64,000 nucleotides of DNA from Narthecium ossifragum (GCA_963920575.1 OY986969.1:15237288-15301287); one strand, 5' to 3'. Shown: positions 1 to 10,804, counted from the stretch's first letter. Program-made: numbers and translations. The notes: generated from the letters alone by a model not told the origin.

Positions 1-354
1 TGCGTTTTGCAGGTGCTGGCGCGAGCTCTTCTTCGGTCGCCCCTACCGGGCAGGTGTTTGGTGACGTGGCGGCGTCTGGCGGTGCTTGAGAGGTGGAGAT
101 CATATCGTTTTACCCTTTTGTTATAGATAGTCTCCTACGGGAGTGATAAATGTATAATTTTCCTGTTTTGAGGTTTTATATCTATTTCAGTTCCGGTGTT
201 CGAGATTTGTAATTGTACTTAATACAGGATGATTATGACTTGTTAGGGTAACCACTACGATTAGAGGGAAACCTCGCCAAAATTTTCCGCAGTAGGTTAG
301 GTTCCGCTTCGCGTCGCCCGGCCCGGTTGGGCCTACGCGGGTTGGGGCGCGACA
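1..354 (+). mobile_element. Del/Tekay-type LTR (Del-1), 3' part, cut by window edge
   Basis: The segment is the reverse complement of the left ~355 bases of the complete solo LTR at 30770-32979, and ends in ...GGGGCGCGACA, the CA end of that LTR. It is therefore the 3' portion of a plus-oriented Del-1 LTR. The rest lies before the window. It is inserted in element B, whose internal DNA resumes at 355. Whether it is a solo LTR or the end of a full element cannot be seen. No coding. Confidence 0.85.
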
Positions 355-411
355 CGATTGATCCGAGCTGTGTCTTTATTATTGACAGAATTTGGTGTTT
401 TTGCCTCGCAA

Positions 412-852
412 ACACCCGATCGATCGGTTTTTAGCTCCGTTTTGGCTTTACTGCTGGCTATAGAAGGATCGATCGGGTCTTGAGAGCGGGATCGATCCGT
501 CTTGTGCATTTAATCGTGACAGAGCGTAGTGTTTTTGGCACTACACCTCCCGATCGATCCCTCTTTCCCCTGACAATGTGAGAAACTAGTTGAGCGGGTT
601 CGATCGATCCGTCATAGCGGGTCCGATCGATCCGAGGGGGTATTTATTGGTGACAGAGCGTGGTGTTTTTGGCCCTACAACCTTCGATCGATCCTTCTAT
701 CGGTCGCTCTCTTTGAGTGTAGTTGAGTAGGTTCGATCGATCCTTCTCACCAAGTTTGATCGATCGGGCACCTTTATTCGCTATGTTTCATCAGAGTACA
801 CCTGATGCGGCCACGTGGCGACGGAGTGATCTACCCGGGATTAGACCGATCG
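412..852. repeat. GATCGATC palindrome array in leader of element B
   Basis: About ten CGATCGATC-type palindromes spaced 20-60 bases apart, alternating with a spacer of the type TGACAGA...TGGTGTTTTTG (for example near 386, 508 and 651). The same palindrome and spacer occur in the U3 of the Athila LTRs here. In B they lie inside the internal region. The remaining leader (853-1150) has an A-rich tract at 948-991 and no gene. Confidence 0.8.
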
Positions 853-1150
853 ATCCTACTCATTCATAAGACAAATTTCCAACTTAAGCGATGATTATAT
901 TGCTTTGATTAGTCTAATATTCCTTATAAATATTTTTTTTCATATAAAAAAAAGAAAAAAAAACGAAAAAAAAAGAAAAAAAAAGAAGAAAATTCATACT
1001 TACATTGCTATATCTTCTTGTTGTTAGGAGACGCCGACGTGAGGAGAATCAACGGTCTACGGTCGACGACGGATGTCTCGTGCTTGGACCAACCCATTGT
1101 AACGTATTTCTAACTTTTTGCTTGGTCCTTATTTACTTAATTAGTTGTAC

Positions 1151-2944
1151 ATGGCCGATAATTATATGCCACCGGGTGCCACATTGAACAATTCTTCTTT
1201 ATCATCTAATTATGCACCCGCTTATGTTAATGATACATATGATTTCTCGAACCCGACACATGATGCACATTCATACACCTATTATCCGGGTTTGAGTGAT
1301 CATTCATACCCTTATTGGCAATTTCAAGGTTATTATCCTCATAATGTTCAATCACAAGATTCAAGCATACTAAACCAATACTTTGCACCTAATTTTGAAC
1401 CGTCTTATCCTTCTCAACCGCAAAACCCACCACCCCAACATTGGTACAAGCCTTATGTTCCTTTGGAACCGCAAGCACAAGTAGGCCTATCTTTAGAAGA
1501 AATTATACATTCTCAATCACAATCAATAGCTAGGATACAAGCCCAAATTGAGCAACTCACATCTTTGATGGAATCCTACGATGATGCGGTTGATGATTGT
1601 AGGAATGAGTCGGCACTCTCTGATTCGAATGATGTTACTTGTGATACCCAAGTTACCAATGTTAGTGACACATGCAATTATGCGATCCCTAATGAGACTT
1701 CACTTGTTCATGATGAGTTGAATGATGTTTTGCCGGTGTGTGATGATATTATTGATGATTTTTGGTCAGCAGCACATATTAAATGGTTGAATGGACAAAT
1801 GCCTCATATTGTTCGTAACAATAATGACAGTGATGAACGCATGTGTGACTTAGAGCCTCTTACGATTAATAATGATATTGATAATGCTTATCCGGTTAAT
1901 GGTTTTGAGGCATGTGATGGTGGTATGGTTTATGATAACTTGCGGGTTTTCGATGAACAAATTGATGATGATGTGACTAAGGAGATATTGCCTGTATTTG
2001 ATGTCATTGATATGTTTCATGAGGACTTACCGGTGTGTGAGTATGCTATTGATGATAATGTTCAATGTGATAAGTCATTACCGGTGAATGATATTTTTAA
2101 TGATAATGAGCCAGTACTTGAGGCATCATATGCGAGTGATATTTTACCGATTTTTGATGATTATGGTGATGAAAGTAAATATAAGGATAAGTTACCGGTT
2201 TTTGACGTATTGGATGATGATGGTGTTTTGCCTTGTTTAAATGATAATGAGGAATCTAGTGATGTTAGCCAAACCTCTCATAGAAAGCCTCAATTTGAGC
2301 TTCTACCATTCATGTCATCCACACTAGTTGAACATTTGGGGAGGATTGACCTTATTTTAAGTAAAGACTATGCTCATTTTCATCGATACTTCATCAAAGA
2401 CCTTATAAAGACCTCTCATCCTTCTAGCACTTTGTTTGCTACGGATATTCCCTTTTTCTTTGACGAAGCTTGTTTGCATGGCTTTACCCTTCTTCGGACC
2501 ATATATTTCTTTACTTCAAATCATCGGCCGCCAAAAGACTATTTGATGATGACCCCATTTATTGAAATCCGTGGCTTGAAAGATGACAATTGGCCAATGC
2601 CTAAAGCTTATAATGAATTATTTGCCATGAATTTTCCTTTCTTCTTTGATAAAGCATGTTTGCACCTCATCTCTATCCTTCAATGCATGTATTTCTACAC
2701 TTTTAACCATAGGCCACCAAAAGCCTATATGATGATAGACAGAGTTATTGTAACACATCAATTGCAGGATGATGATTGGCCATTGACGAAAAATTTTCAT
2801 GATTTCATTAGCTGGGACCTGTCTTTCTTCTTTGATGAATCATGTCTGCATATATTCTTTATTCTTCAATCAATGTACTTCTTTACATGGAACCATCGGC
2901 CACCCAAATTTGGTTTTGTTTTAAACAGCATTATGTCAAGCTAG
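1151..2944 (+). CDS. Uncharacterised ORF of non-autonomous element: Gag-tail-like N-terminus, acidic middle, three 62-residue repeats
   Basis: An intact 597-residue ORF. I chose the ATG at 1151 (MADNYMPPG) because the degenerate copy in element D starts the same way (MANFYIPPG). Residues ~30-60 (TYYPGLSDHSYPYWQF) and a short coiled-coil-like segment at ~113-141 (SLEEII...QAQIEQL) resemble the region between zinc knuckle and protease in the Athila Gags here (TYNPGWRDHPN, SLKDMI...LEHQVGQM). Residues ~145-395 are very acidic, with recurring LPVFD/LPVCDD phrases. The C-terminus has three repeats with FFFDEACLH, FFFDKACLH and FFFDESCLH followed by NHRPPK; their FFFD aspartates are residues 438, 500 and 562, an exact 62-residue period. 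No enzyme motif, signal peptide or clear membrane span is seen. The stop is followed 22 bases later by a hairpin. The function is unknown; a Gag-interacting or packaging protein is a guess. Confidence 0.7.
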   Translation: MADNYMPPGATLNNSSLSSNYAPAYVNDTYDFSNPTHDAHSYTYYPGLSDHSYPYWQFQGYYPHNVQSQDSSILNQYFAPNFEPSYPSQPQNPPPQHWYKPYVPLEPQAQVGLSLEEIIHSQSQSIARIQAQIEQLTSLMESYDDAVDDCRNESALSDSNDVTCDTQVTNVSDTCNYAIPNETSLVHDELNDVLPVCDDIIDDFWSAAHIKWLNGQMPHIVRNNNDSDERMCDLEPLTINNDIDNAYPVNGFEACDGGMVYDNLRVFDEQIDDDVTKEILPVFDVIDMFHEDLPVCEYAIDDNVQCDKSLPVNDIFNDNEPVLEASYASDILPIFDDYGDESKYKDKLPVFDVLDDDGVLPCLNDNEESSDVSQTSHRKPQFELLPFMSSTLVEHLGRIDLILSKDYAHFHRYFIKDLIKTSHPSSTLFATDIPFFFDEACLHGFTLLRTIYFFTSNHRPPKDYLMMTPFIEIRGLKDDNWPMPKAYNELFAMNFPFFFDKACLHLISILQCMYFYTFNHRPPKAYMMIDRVIVTHQLQDDDWPLTKNFHDFISWDLSFFFDESCLHIFFILQSMYFFTWNHRPPKFGFVLNSIMSS

Positions 2945-2955
2945 AGACAGTAAAC

Positions 2956-2980
2956 CAAGCGCTTGGTGGGAGGCAACCCA
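2956..2980 (+). other. Post-stop hairpin, TGGG-AGGCAA-CCCA type
   Basis: CCAAGCGCTTGG palindrome (2956-2967) followed by TGGG AGGCAA CCCA (2967-2980), 22 bases after the TAG of the ORF. Versions with paired base changes follow the ORFs of A1, A2, C and D. Confidence 0.7.
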
Positions 2981-3602
2981 TATCTTCTTTGCATTTTATT
3001 AACTTGTTGGTTGAAATGTCTTCTTTGCATGCTTGCTTGTTTTCCAATTAGTTGCATGTTTGATTTTGGTGTGTTTTTCAGTTGCTCGTTAGTTTATTGA
3101 TTGTGATGTCGTGATTGTCGTTGCTGAATTTTCATATAGAACGATGGACTGAGGTGTGCTAGATTCAGTTTAGTTTCCCTGGGGAGGTTAATATTTATGC
3201 ATAAGTGGTTAGAGCTTAAATTCCCAGTTTTATTATGCGATTTTTCACGTTCACTTGAGACCGATCGATCCTACAGACAGAGAAGGATCGATCCGTCTTT
3301 GCGTCACGCATAACTTTCAAGTGGCTTTAGTTGGATCGATCCGTCCTTTCGTCACCGATCGATCCGAGGTGGATATTTAACGTTGGCAGAACTATGTGTT
3401 TTCTCTACTCCACCCGCCGATTGATCCTTCTATCCCTCAGTCTTTGCGTTACTCCTTATGATAGTAGGATCGATTGGGTCATGGGGGCGGGATCGATCCT
3501 ACTCGTTGATTTAATCTTGACAGAACATGGTGTTTTTGACGAGTGACCTTCCGATCGATCCTTCTATCTCTCCGTCAATATTAGAACATCTATGGTAGTA
3601 GA
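2981..3602 (+). repeat. Element B non-coding region with second GATCGATC array
   Basis: No gene. From about 3260 to 3560 there are palindromes of the GATCGATCC type, with TGACAGAACATGGTGTTTTTG-like spacers (about 3384 and 3520). The array resumes at 5333 after the solo LTR. Confidence 0.7.
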
Positions 3603-5332
3603 TGATGTCGCTCAAATGTGTCACGCACAGCGGTCGCGGTGCAGTACAGCATAAGAGAGGTCGAATCCCACAGATAGACAAGCAGGAAAGATCCAGAAAT
3701 ACAGATAATAATAAATTGAAAACAATCAAGAAAGCTAACTAAACTAAATTAGATCAAAGGATAAATGATAATGTAGGATTAACTAAAGATATCAGGCTTT
3801 TGAATGAGGCTAGGCTTCAGGAATCACGTCACTCGGATTTAGGTTCTTCTCTTCTCAATGGTTCATATGGTACTCAGTTAAGGGATTCACATCCCAATCG
3901 CCTTAACCGGAAGATAAAGAATTATGAATCTGATAAAATATAAATGTCTCTTCCTATGATTGGTTCCTCCTTTTTATAGTTCTAACTTCATTCAACCAAA
4001 CCTAAGAATACACGATACCGGCTGTCACTACAGGCAACGCGCAGCAAAAGTTCATCGGGACAAAGCCCTAACTCTAACCGGATCTCTAAGAATACACAAT
4101 ACCAACTCTCACAATCGGCAATGCATAGCAAAGATCTCACGGTATAGAGCCCCAACCTTATCTAACCAAATCCCTAAGAATACACAATACCAGCTGTCAC
4201 TACGGGCAATGCATAGCAAAGGTCTCATGAGACGCGGTAGGAGAATCAAAAGAGATAACTATGGGATCACAATATTATAAAAGAAGCATGACTGGATTTA
4301 TAATAATGTTTAACCACAAAGCAATCTGTGAAGATCCAATACATAAGAAGAGTTTAACAATAAAGATTAAAAACTATGAACCACTTTTGGAGAAGAAGCC
4401 CTAGTCCTCGCTAGATCATCCGTCCGCCATGCCCGCGGATTACTCGGCCATGGATGGAGATTCCTCCATCTTCTTCCTTTGGGAAACACCCAAAAAGAGC
4501 CTCCAAAAACGTCCCCGAAGTCCCCTTTGATTAGCCCTAAGTTTCCTATTTATAGGGTCCAAGAATTAGTAAACTCGGATTAATCAAAACCGTTGATTTT
4601 CGTCACTGGGCAAGTCCGATCGATCCTTCTCGGGATGTTGGATCGATCGGTCTCTTGAAATCTCCAATCTTCTATTTACGCCCGGGTCCGATCGATGGAC
4701 GGATCGATCGAACTCTGCCTCTCTAAAAAACATACGTTCTGTCACCCTTTAATTCCCAAGTCCGATCGATCGAATTATGAGTGTTGGATCGATCGGTTGA
4801 GTAAAAATCCGCTGTTTTTGGCTTTTTCCGAGTCCGATCGATCGGACCATTGGTGTCGGATCGATCGGACCCAATAGGAGCGAAGGAGGGATCGATCGGA
4901 TCATATTCAGCCAAAAAATGCATGTTCTGTCACGATTCTGCGTGGTCCGATCGATCGGCGGATCGATCGGACTTCCAGCTTATTTTCGGTTCTGCCCTTC
5001 AGACTGCGCCATCGGTACTAAAATTACCGGAACTTCCTCTAGGAAACTCGGAATCACGAACCGTAAAATTCCCTAGAATCTAAACTTCAAGAGCTTTCCA
5101 ACCATATATGGTACATCATCTGGTTCTTCACAAGCAGGTACAGATTAATTGTTGAAGGTGATTCATATACTCTTTTCAGCTTCTTTTAGCTCCAATTTCC
5201 TGCATTTTCCAAACAACCATGTGAAGCAACATATAGATATAAAAATAGTAATAAAGATGCTGATTAAGGATAATAATCTAACAATTGAGATGGTTATAAG
5301 GCTATTTAGAGTGCACTTTCATGCACTCATCA
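3603..5332 (-). mobile_element. Solo LTR, Athila family C-like (C2)
   Basis: A 1730-bp TG...CA unit. On the minus strand it begins TGATGAGTGCATGAAAGTGC, and its first ~130 bases match the start of the C LTR at 50079. It then has the shared ~150-bp U3 block (4985-5130), a GATCGATC array (4615-4975) and a TATA box (TATTTATA on plus, 4547-4554). The 3' part differs from C, so it is a related subfamily. No internal DNA is attached, and a near-perfect 5-bp duplication flanks it, which marks a solo LTR formed by LTR-LTR recombination. Short ORFs inside are not genes. Confidence 0.8.
4615..4975 (-). promoter_or_regulatory. U3 GATCGATC palindrome array of solo LTR C2
   Basis: Repeated TCCGATCGATC/GATCGATCGGA palindromes just upstream (minus-strand sense) of the TATA box at 4547-4554. 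Confidence 0.75.
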
Positions 5333-5560
5333 GTAGGATCGATCGCGTCGCTTAAGTACGATCGATCCTGCTCAACGAGTTCGATCGATCGGGCCTATTT
5401 ATTCACTATATCATCCAATCGCACCCGATACGTCCAAGTGGCCTCCGATCGATCCAACCCCGACGGACGGATCGATCGGAGTCGCGTTATTTAGGGATTT
5501 ATAATCAGGGTTCGATCGATCCTAGGGCACTTTTCTCCCTTCGATCGATCCACCTTTCCC
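5333..5560 (+). repeat. GATCGATC array of element B, continued
   Basis: Continuation of the array broken by the solo LTR. It is similar to 720-850, including a CTTTATTCGCTAT / TATTTATTCACTAT stretch followed by GATGCGGCCACGTGG / GATACGTCCAAGTGG-like sequence, so part of the leader is duplicated downstream of the ORF. Confidence 0.65.
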
Positions 5561-6750
5561 TCTTTCCGTTTCGCCATCGCACTCTATTACCTTCCTCCAA
5601 CCCTCTTCCCCACTACACCGCCGCCATCCTCCTTCCTAACCTTCTTCGGCCTCTACCACCATCGCAACTACCTCTTTCGACGCCGATGAGCCTCCCCTGT
5701 GTCCTCCGACATCACCGATCCTCTACTCCGTGTTCCTTCCTCTTCTACTATCTGTGCTTCCTCTGTTTCTCAGCCACCGGCGGAACCGTCTTGACCAATG
5801 ACGCCGGCGGCCAAGGCCGGCGTCCACCTTCCTTTCCTTCTACTTTCTCTTCTTCCTTCCCTTCGCTGTCGCCATGCTCTGTTTTTCCCTTTCACCCATG
5901 CACCCCCGCGATAGCCGAGACGATTGCAACTCGCACAGACCCTGCCTGAGCCTCCGTGCAACGTACGCTGAGCAATATCTACCGGCCATTGTTCCATACC
6001 GACCCCATACCTCTACGGAGCCGGGACCCCAGCCATGATACTCATGCTTGTTGCTTGTCGGTTTGCATGTCGCCTTTGTGCTTGCTTAGTTTGATTGTTT
6101 ATCTTTTAGGTTTCTTGTACCTAGGCACATGTCGTACCACAGGCTTGTTCTTCTTGAGTTAGTATGTATCTAGGGGTCAGTTGTGTATTCTAGGTTGGTT
6201 GGGACATATTTTGCTTTTGGACCGAGATTCTCGTTATTTACGTACTCCCGGGCATATATTGTGTACTCTTTTGACAGCTTGATCCTTTTTAATTATATAG
6301 TGGGTTTTGGCTATGGGGGTGTGCCCCGTGTGTGTGTGTGGCGATATATATTTATATAAATGTGGATGTGGTGGTGGAGCAATATGTTGATGGCACGATA
6401 TATGTGGATGTGAATGTTAATGTATAAATGAATGAACAATTTGTACAGCCCTTGTGCTTATTGAATAAATAGAGGAAATGCTGCCCAATTTTTCTCCAAC
6501 TTTTATGCTTATTCGTTACTTTCCATAAATGCAATCATGGGGTATTTCTTCTCTGATTTTACAGGGCGTATATGCTATGGAATGCATATCAACAACCAGC
6601 AGGTTGACGTCACGACATTACTTGGTTTTCACGACTAACCTTGCTCCGCAAATATGTTCTTATTTTTCTCACCAAGGTTACTTTTTCTTACGAAGCCTCT
6701 ACAGGTTATCTCTACCCTATATTCTTTGATTTATTTTTATGACTTAGTGT
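5561..6750 (+). other. Element B C-rich then T-rich non-coding region
   Basis: 5561-5940 is pyrimidine-rich (CCGCCGCC, CTTCCTCC runs) and looks like a plant 5' UTR or low-complexity exon. 6300-6400 has GTGTGTG and ATATAT microsatellite-like stretches. Open frames here have no recognisable domain and I do not call them. Element D has an analogous C-rich stretch (15900-16600). Confidence 0.5.
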
Positions 6751-7173
6751 AATTGAGGACAAAAGTTGGGGGGTAGAATTCTAGGAATTCTTGTTTATTT
6801 ATTTATTTTATGATAACCTACTATTATACATCCCCTAGATTATGTCAGAAGAATGAAATTATGAGACTTATTGATAAAGACGCTTGATTTAGAAATTTTT
6901 TCTTATGAATTATTCAGAAATTTATATATCATATAAGATTTAGTAAATTTAGCACTGCATGACATAAGTTCTATACTTTAACACTTTTACCATGACTTAG
7001 GGATAACTTGACAGATCTTATTGCACTTGAGCACTTTCACATGTTTAGGAGTTGAAGTTAGATTCTGAGCATGAGACTAGGATAGATCTACAGTTCTCTG
7101 TAATGTCACAGAAGATACATGAACACATGCAATTTTCTGTTCGTAACAAATATATGTGTTGGCAAGTGTAAGG

Positions 7174-7328
7174 CTTTCCACTTAGTAACCGGGCAGGGTG
7201 TCTAATCAGCATGGTGTTCGCGTAAAACAGTTGAAAGTCCTTATGAATGAAAGAAAAAAATAACATGATTTCATCTTAGTAACTGGGTAATGTGCCTGAT
7301 CAGCATGTTATTCGCGTAAAACGGGTGA
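7174..7328 (+). other. Paired AGTAACCGGG structured elements (element B)
   Basis: Two copies at 7174-7237 and 7271-7328. Each has a core AGTAAC(C/T)GGG ... ATCAGCATG ... TTCGCGTAAAAC and closes with an inverted repeat: CTTTCCACT with AGTTGAAAG (8 of 9 paired) in copy 1, TCATC with GGTGA in copy 2. C and D carry the same pair. Confidence 0.65.
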
Positions 7329-7833
7329 TTTTCCTTGTGAAAAACAAAAGAAAAAAAAGAAACAGTTATTGTTATGTGATAGTGGAAAATATGTGCTTAC
7401 TTAGGATTGTAATCTTGAATGGTTGAATGTTTGGATATAATGGATATTCCGAGGCATGTGGAACATTATTCACACACTAGAGAATCAAAGTTATTTCTGA
7501 ATCATGATTAAATATGTTGAAGTATTGGAACTGTGCTATGACATGTTTTGATTTACTCTACTTTTATGTGAATATGAATTAAAGAATATATTCATAGATA
7601 TTATTTCTAGTTGATGCATTGGAATTAATGAGTATTATAATGGAGTTTTGATGACATGTTAAAGGGGATGTATAGATGTTTGTGGGTATTATCACTAGAA
7701 ACCCTCAGGAGACTATAACTCCTCCACTGGGGCCACCCAGGGGTTTAAAGGCTTGTAGCATATGCTAAGTGCAATCGTGAGACCTACGAAAGTGGCTAGT
7801 TAGATTTACTGCTTTAGTTTTAATTTTGGTTGC

Positions 7834-7870
7834 TTTGCTCGAGGACTAGCAAAGATCAAGTTAGGGGGTG
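7834..7870 (+). other. 3' hairpin and polypurine tract (element B)
   Basis: TTTGCTCGAGGACTAGCAAA (7834-7853; outer six base pairs perfect) followed by AGTTAGGGGGTG, the expected plus-strand primer next to the LTR. Confidence 0.75.
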
Positions 7871-9608
7871 TGATAAGACTTGAAAAGTGCACAAATCACC
7901 CTTTTAACGAGATCTTGTTAGTCTCCAAGCAATGCTATTTTGATAGTCTATGATGTATTTCAGGTATAAGAGCCTTCATTGAAGATTAGATCATGTTTGG
8001 TGCTAAAACGAGTAAATAAAGAACCTGCGAAGTCAAAGGAGCAAAGGTGGGCCATCTTTGAAGATTAACCTGTACTTTCTCAGGAAGAACCAGATGATAT
8101 GCCATATATAGTTGGAAAGCTCGTGAAGTCTAGTTTCGGGAGAATTTTACGGTTCGTGATTCCGAGTTTCTCAGAGAAAGTTACGGCAATTTTAGTACCG
8201 ATGGCGTAGTCTGGATGGCAGAACAGTAAATACGCTGGAAAGTCCGATCGATCCGACACCCAGAGTATGATCGATCGGACTGTGCAGAAAGCTCACAGAA
8301 CGCATATTTTTCAGAGGATCATGATCAGATCGATCCCTCCATCCCTCCTACTGAGTCCGATCGATCCGACACCCATAGTCCGATCGATCGGACTCGGGAA
8401 AAGTGAGAAATTGACGATTTTTATGCACCGGATCGATCCGACACCCAGAGACGGATCGATCGGACTCGGGAAAAGTGAGAAATTGATGATTTTTATGCAC
8501 CGGATCGCAGTGAAGAAAATCAACGGTTCAGATCTAATCCGAGTTAAAGGGTGATACGTGGGCTATAAATAGGCATTTTTTAGGGTTTTTCGGGGTCTTT
8601 CTTCTCTTTTGGAGAGGGAGAACAGTTCCTTTCTTCTTTTTAACTTTCTTTAGAGACCTTTGGGAGGAAATCCATGGTGGGAGGAGATCATCAACCTTCA
8701 TCTATGGATCAAGCCCTAAAGATGAGTAACTAACTTTTTACCATGGGATTCTTATGATGTAACTAAGATTTCTATTATGGATTTCTGAGATCTAGGGCTT
8801 GTATACATGATTGTTTGACTTATATGGATTGATTTCTATTTTCTTTATATCTTGGTGTCGATTTCTTGCTGGATGTCTGGATTGTTCTTGTTTGCACTTG
8901 ATTCCGGAGCTTGTGTATGCTAGGGCTTAGATTGGATTCATCCAAATAAGAGGACCATGCTAGTCCCATGGTATCTCGGATGAAATCTTCTTCGTGATTA
9001 GGGATTGTATAGTGCTAGTCCCACTACGTTCTATCCCTAATCCCTCATGCATCCTATTTTTGTAAATTTGGCCATCGAGATGCTAACCCGTCTCGATTTC
9101 ACACCTAAATCCATATCAGTACTATTACTTGCAATGAATTCATCCTAATAAGAGGGTTCATTAGCAGTGAAGGTAACTAATCATTCAGTCACTGATAATT
9201 ACATAATCGTTCTTGCCAACAAGGAATCCTAACCAGAACTTGTTGAGTGATAAGGAGAACTAGCCATTCACTTATCAACTATTAGAAAAGTCATTCATCG
9301 TGATTACATGCCCTGATCTTAGGAAGACCTGGTAGAACCTTGGTTATTGATTAAGAATTCTCTGGTACCTTTTCTCTTATTTATTAATTCTTTAATATTA
9401 GTTTAATTTCAATTCTAAATCTTTTCCCAACTTGTTGGTAGGGATACTTAGATTGGGTTTAGTAGTTTAATTATTTTCCTACGCATTCCCTGTGGATTCG
9501 ACTCGGACTCACTGCTATCTACCCATAAAGTAGTTAGTTTGTAGTTTGATTATAAATTTCTAATTTTGAGTAGACTTGTTAAGGAACGACACTTTTCAAG
9601 TCGTATCA
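7871..9608 (+). mobile_element. 3' LTR of element B
   Basis: 1738 bp, TG...CA, with unusually long terminal inverted repeats: it starts TGATAAGACTTGAAAAGTG, and the reverse complement of its end matches at 18 of 19 bases. It has the shared U3 block (~8085-8235), a GATCGATC array, a TATA box (TATAAATA, 8564-8571) and a T-rich leader. The sequence after 9608 is Del LTR, so B is inserted there. ATGCA (9609-9613) would be the target duplication, but the other copy is outside the window. Confidence 0.85.
8245..8516 (+). promoter_or_regulatory. U3 GATCGATC palindrome array of B LTR
   Basis: Includes the perfect 18-base palindrome AGTCCGATCGATCGGACT (~8379-8396) and a tandem duplication: the phrase GGAAAAGTGAGAAATTGA plus flanking palindromes occurs twice within 8390-8510. 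TATA box about 50 bases downstream at 8564. Confidence 0.75.
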
Positions 9609-10804
9609 ATGCATGTTATTATCATGAGATTTTCGATGAAGTTTGGTTGAGATTGAGAATTGAATCGTGCATTTACCCTTTTTTTGGTGAAATTGTGGAT
9701 TGACTCGCATTTAAATTCTTAGCTAGATGGTAACTTTAAATGCTTATTGTTTTCCTAGCCGTTAGCTAGCTATGAGTGCTAGCAAACGTGGTATTATGAA
9801 ACCTTAGCCCGTTGTCTGCGAGTTCCGAGGGCTATTGTATAATTGTTGAACTCATAATTGATGTAGTGGCATGTAGAGACATCTATATTTAATGTTTGCA
9901 TTGGTTCATGCATTGTATGCATTAGAAGCATGTCAGGTTAGGCGAGGCGATGGGTTGATTGCCGATCCGAGGCTCTCAAATAGCTCGGATCTAGCCTTAG
10001 GACCGCGGCTGGGTAGTAAGGTTTAGGACGTGATTGTACCATTGGAATATCATGTTATCGAGGATATGATATAGTCGGCTATGATCATATTTACTTGAGG
10101 TTTAGAGGTCGTGTTGTCCTCCCAATGCCAAGTGCTAAGGATGGTTGTTGATTTCCCTAACGTGGTCCCCATGCAGTGGTTTCCTGCTGGGTAAGGGTGA
10201 TCCTACTGGTTCTGGCTCTTATTCCTCCCAGCGTGTTGGTTGATGTTCCCAGCGTGATCGGTTGAGAAGAGTAGGATCTCCTGGGGAGTCGATAGGGGTT
10301 GTGGGACCCCCTGGCATTCCTCAGACTTGAGCAGGAGACGTCATAGTTGTTGTTTTCCTCCCTTCAGTGTGCCGTTGACTAGAACCCTACTGAGCTTATT
10401 GCTCACTCCTACCCGGGCTACGTTTGCAGGCGTAGGCGCCAGTTCTTCTTCAATAGAGCCGGCGGGATCAGCTTTTGGCGGCGTGATGACTTCTAGAGGA
10501 GTTTGAAGTTGTTGTGGGAGAACTGTTGTACTTTTGATAGATCTTATATAATATAAACATCTTTCAAGGATTTTTGGATTATATGTATAATATCTTTCCC
10601 TTGGAAGAGTTTGATAAGAATTTATATTGGATGTTTAACAGTACAATCTGATGTTTCTATTAATTGAATTACAACTTTATCCCTAGAAGTTAGATTGTTT
10701 AAATTATCTGTGTTTTCCACTTTATATCACGCCAGTGTGGATGTGAATAGTGATATGAACCCTCACGCCTCGGCCCGAATGGTTTTCCGGATCAGGGTGT
10801 GACA
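9609..10804 (+). mobile_element. Del/Tekay-type LTR (Del-2, 'beta'), 3' part
   Basis: Matches the reverse complement of the left half of the LTR at 42669-45145 and ends ...GGATCAGGGTGTGACA. The 5' part of this LTR would lie before element B, outside the window. It is inserted in the alpha element's RNase H region on the opposite strand; GATAG (10805-10809) is the candidate target duplication. No gene. Confidence 0.8.

Larger units (their letters stand above)
3598..5337. other. Target-site duplication of solo LTR (GTAGA / GTAGG)
   Basis: GTAGA at 3598-3602 and GTAGG at 5333-5337 flank the LTR, four of five bases matching. The last base has probably mutated. Confidence 0.6.
6751..7870 (+). other. 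Element B 3' non-coding region with structured motifs and polypurine tract
   Basis: Starts with AATTGAGGACAAAAGTTGGGGGG (6751-6773), a weak form of the TTG-AGGA-CAA hairpin plus G-tract. It includes paired AGTAACCGGG elements, and a stretch at 7690-7800 with CTCAGGAG...CTCC and CTGGGGCCACCCAG inverted repeats, shared with D at 28280-28390. It ends in a TTTGCTCGAGGACTAGCAAA hairpin and the tract AGTTAGGGGGTG (7859-7870) directly before the 3' LTR. Confidence 0.7.
355..9608 (+). mobile_element. Non-autonomous Athila-associated LTR element B (internal region plus 3' LTR)
   Basis: A plus-strand element whose 5' LTR is not in the window. In order it holds a palindrome-rich leader, a 597-residue ORF (1151-2944), a post-stop hairpin, a second palindrome array interrupted by a solo LTR (3603-5332), a C-rich stretch, a 3' non-coding region with paired AGTAACCGGG elements, a polypurine tract and a 3' LTR (7871-9608). 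Element D has the same plan. No gag, protease, RT or integrase is seen, so mobility would depend on an Athila partner; that is inference. It sits inside a Del LTR, which resumes at 9609. Confidence 0.75.

Noticed and set aside
412..852. CRISPR-like regular palindromic repeats
   Set aside because: The spacing is irregular, spacers are themselves repeated, and the genome is a plant's.
3960..4280. Possible short tandem repeat AAGAATACACAATACCA...CAGGCAACGC
   Set aside because: Three imperfect copies exist in the solo LTR leader (about 4001-4220), but they are part of the LTR and not a satellite or CRISPR array.
5686..5949. 87-residue open frame rich in Pro, Ser and Phe
   Set aside because: Low-complexity C-rich DNA; no start context or homology visible.
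8267..8554. Open frame with MHRIDPTPRDGSIGLGK-like tandem phrases
   Set aside because: This is the duplicated palindrome array of the B LTR read as protein, not a gene.
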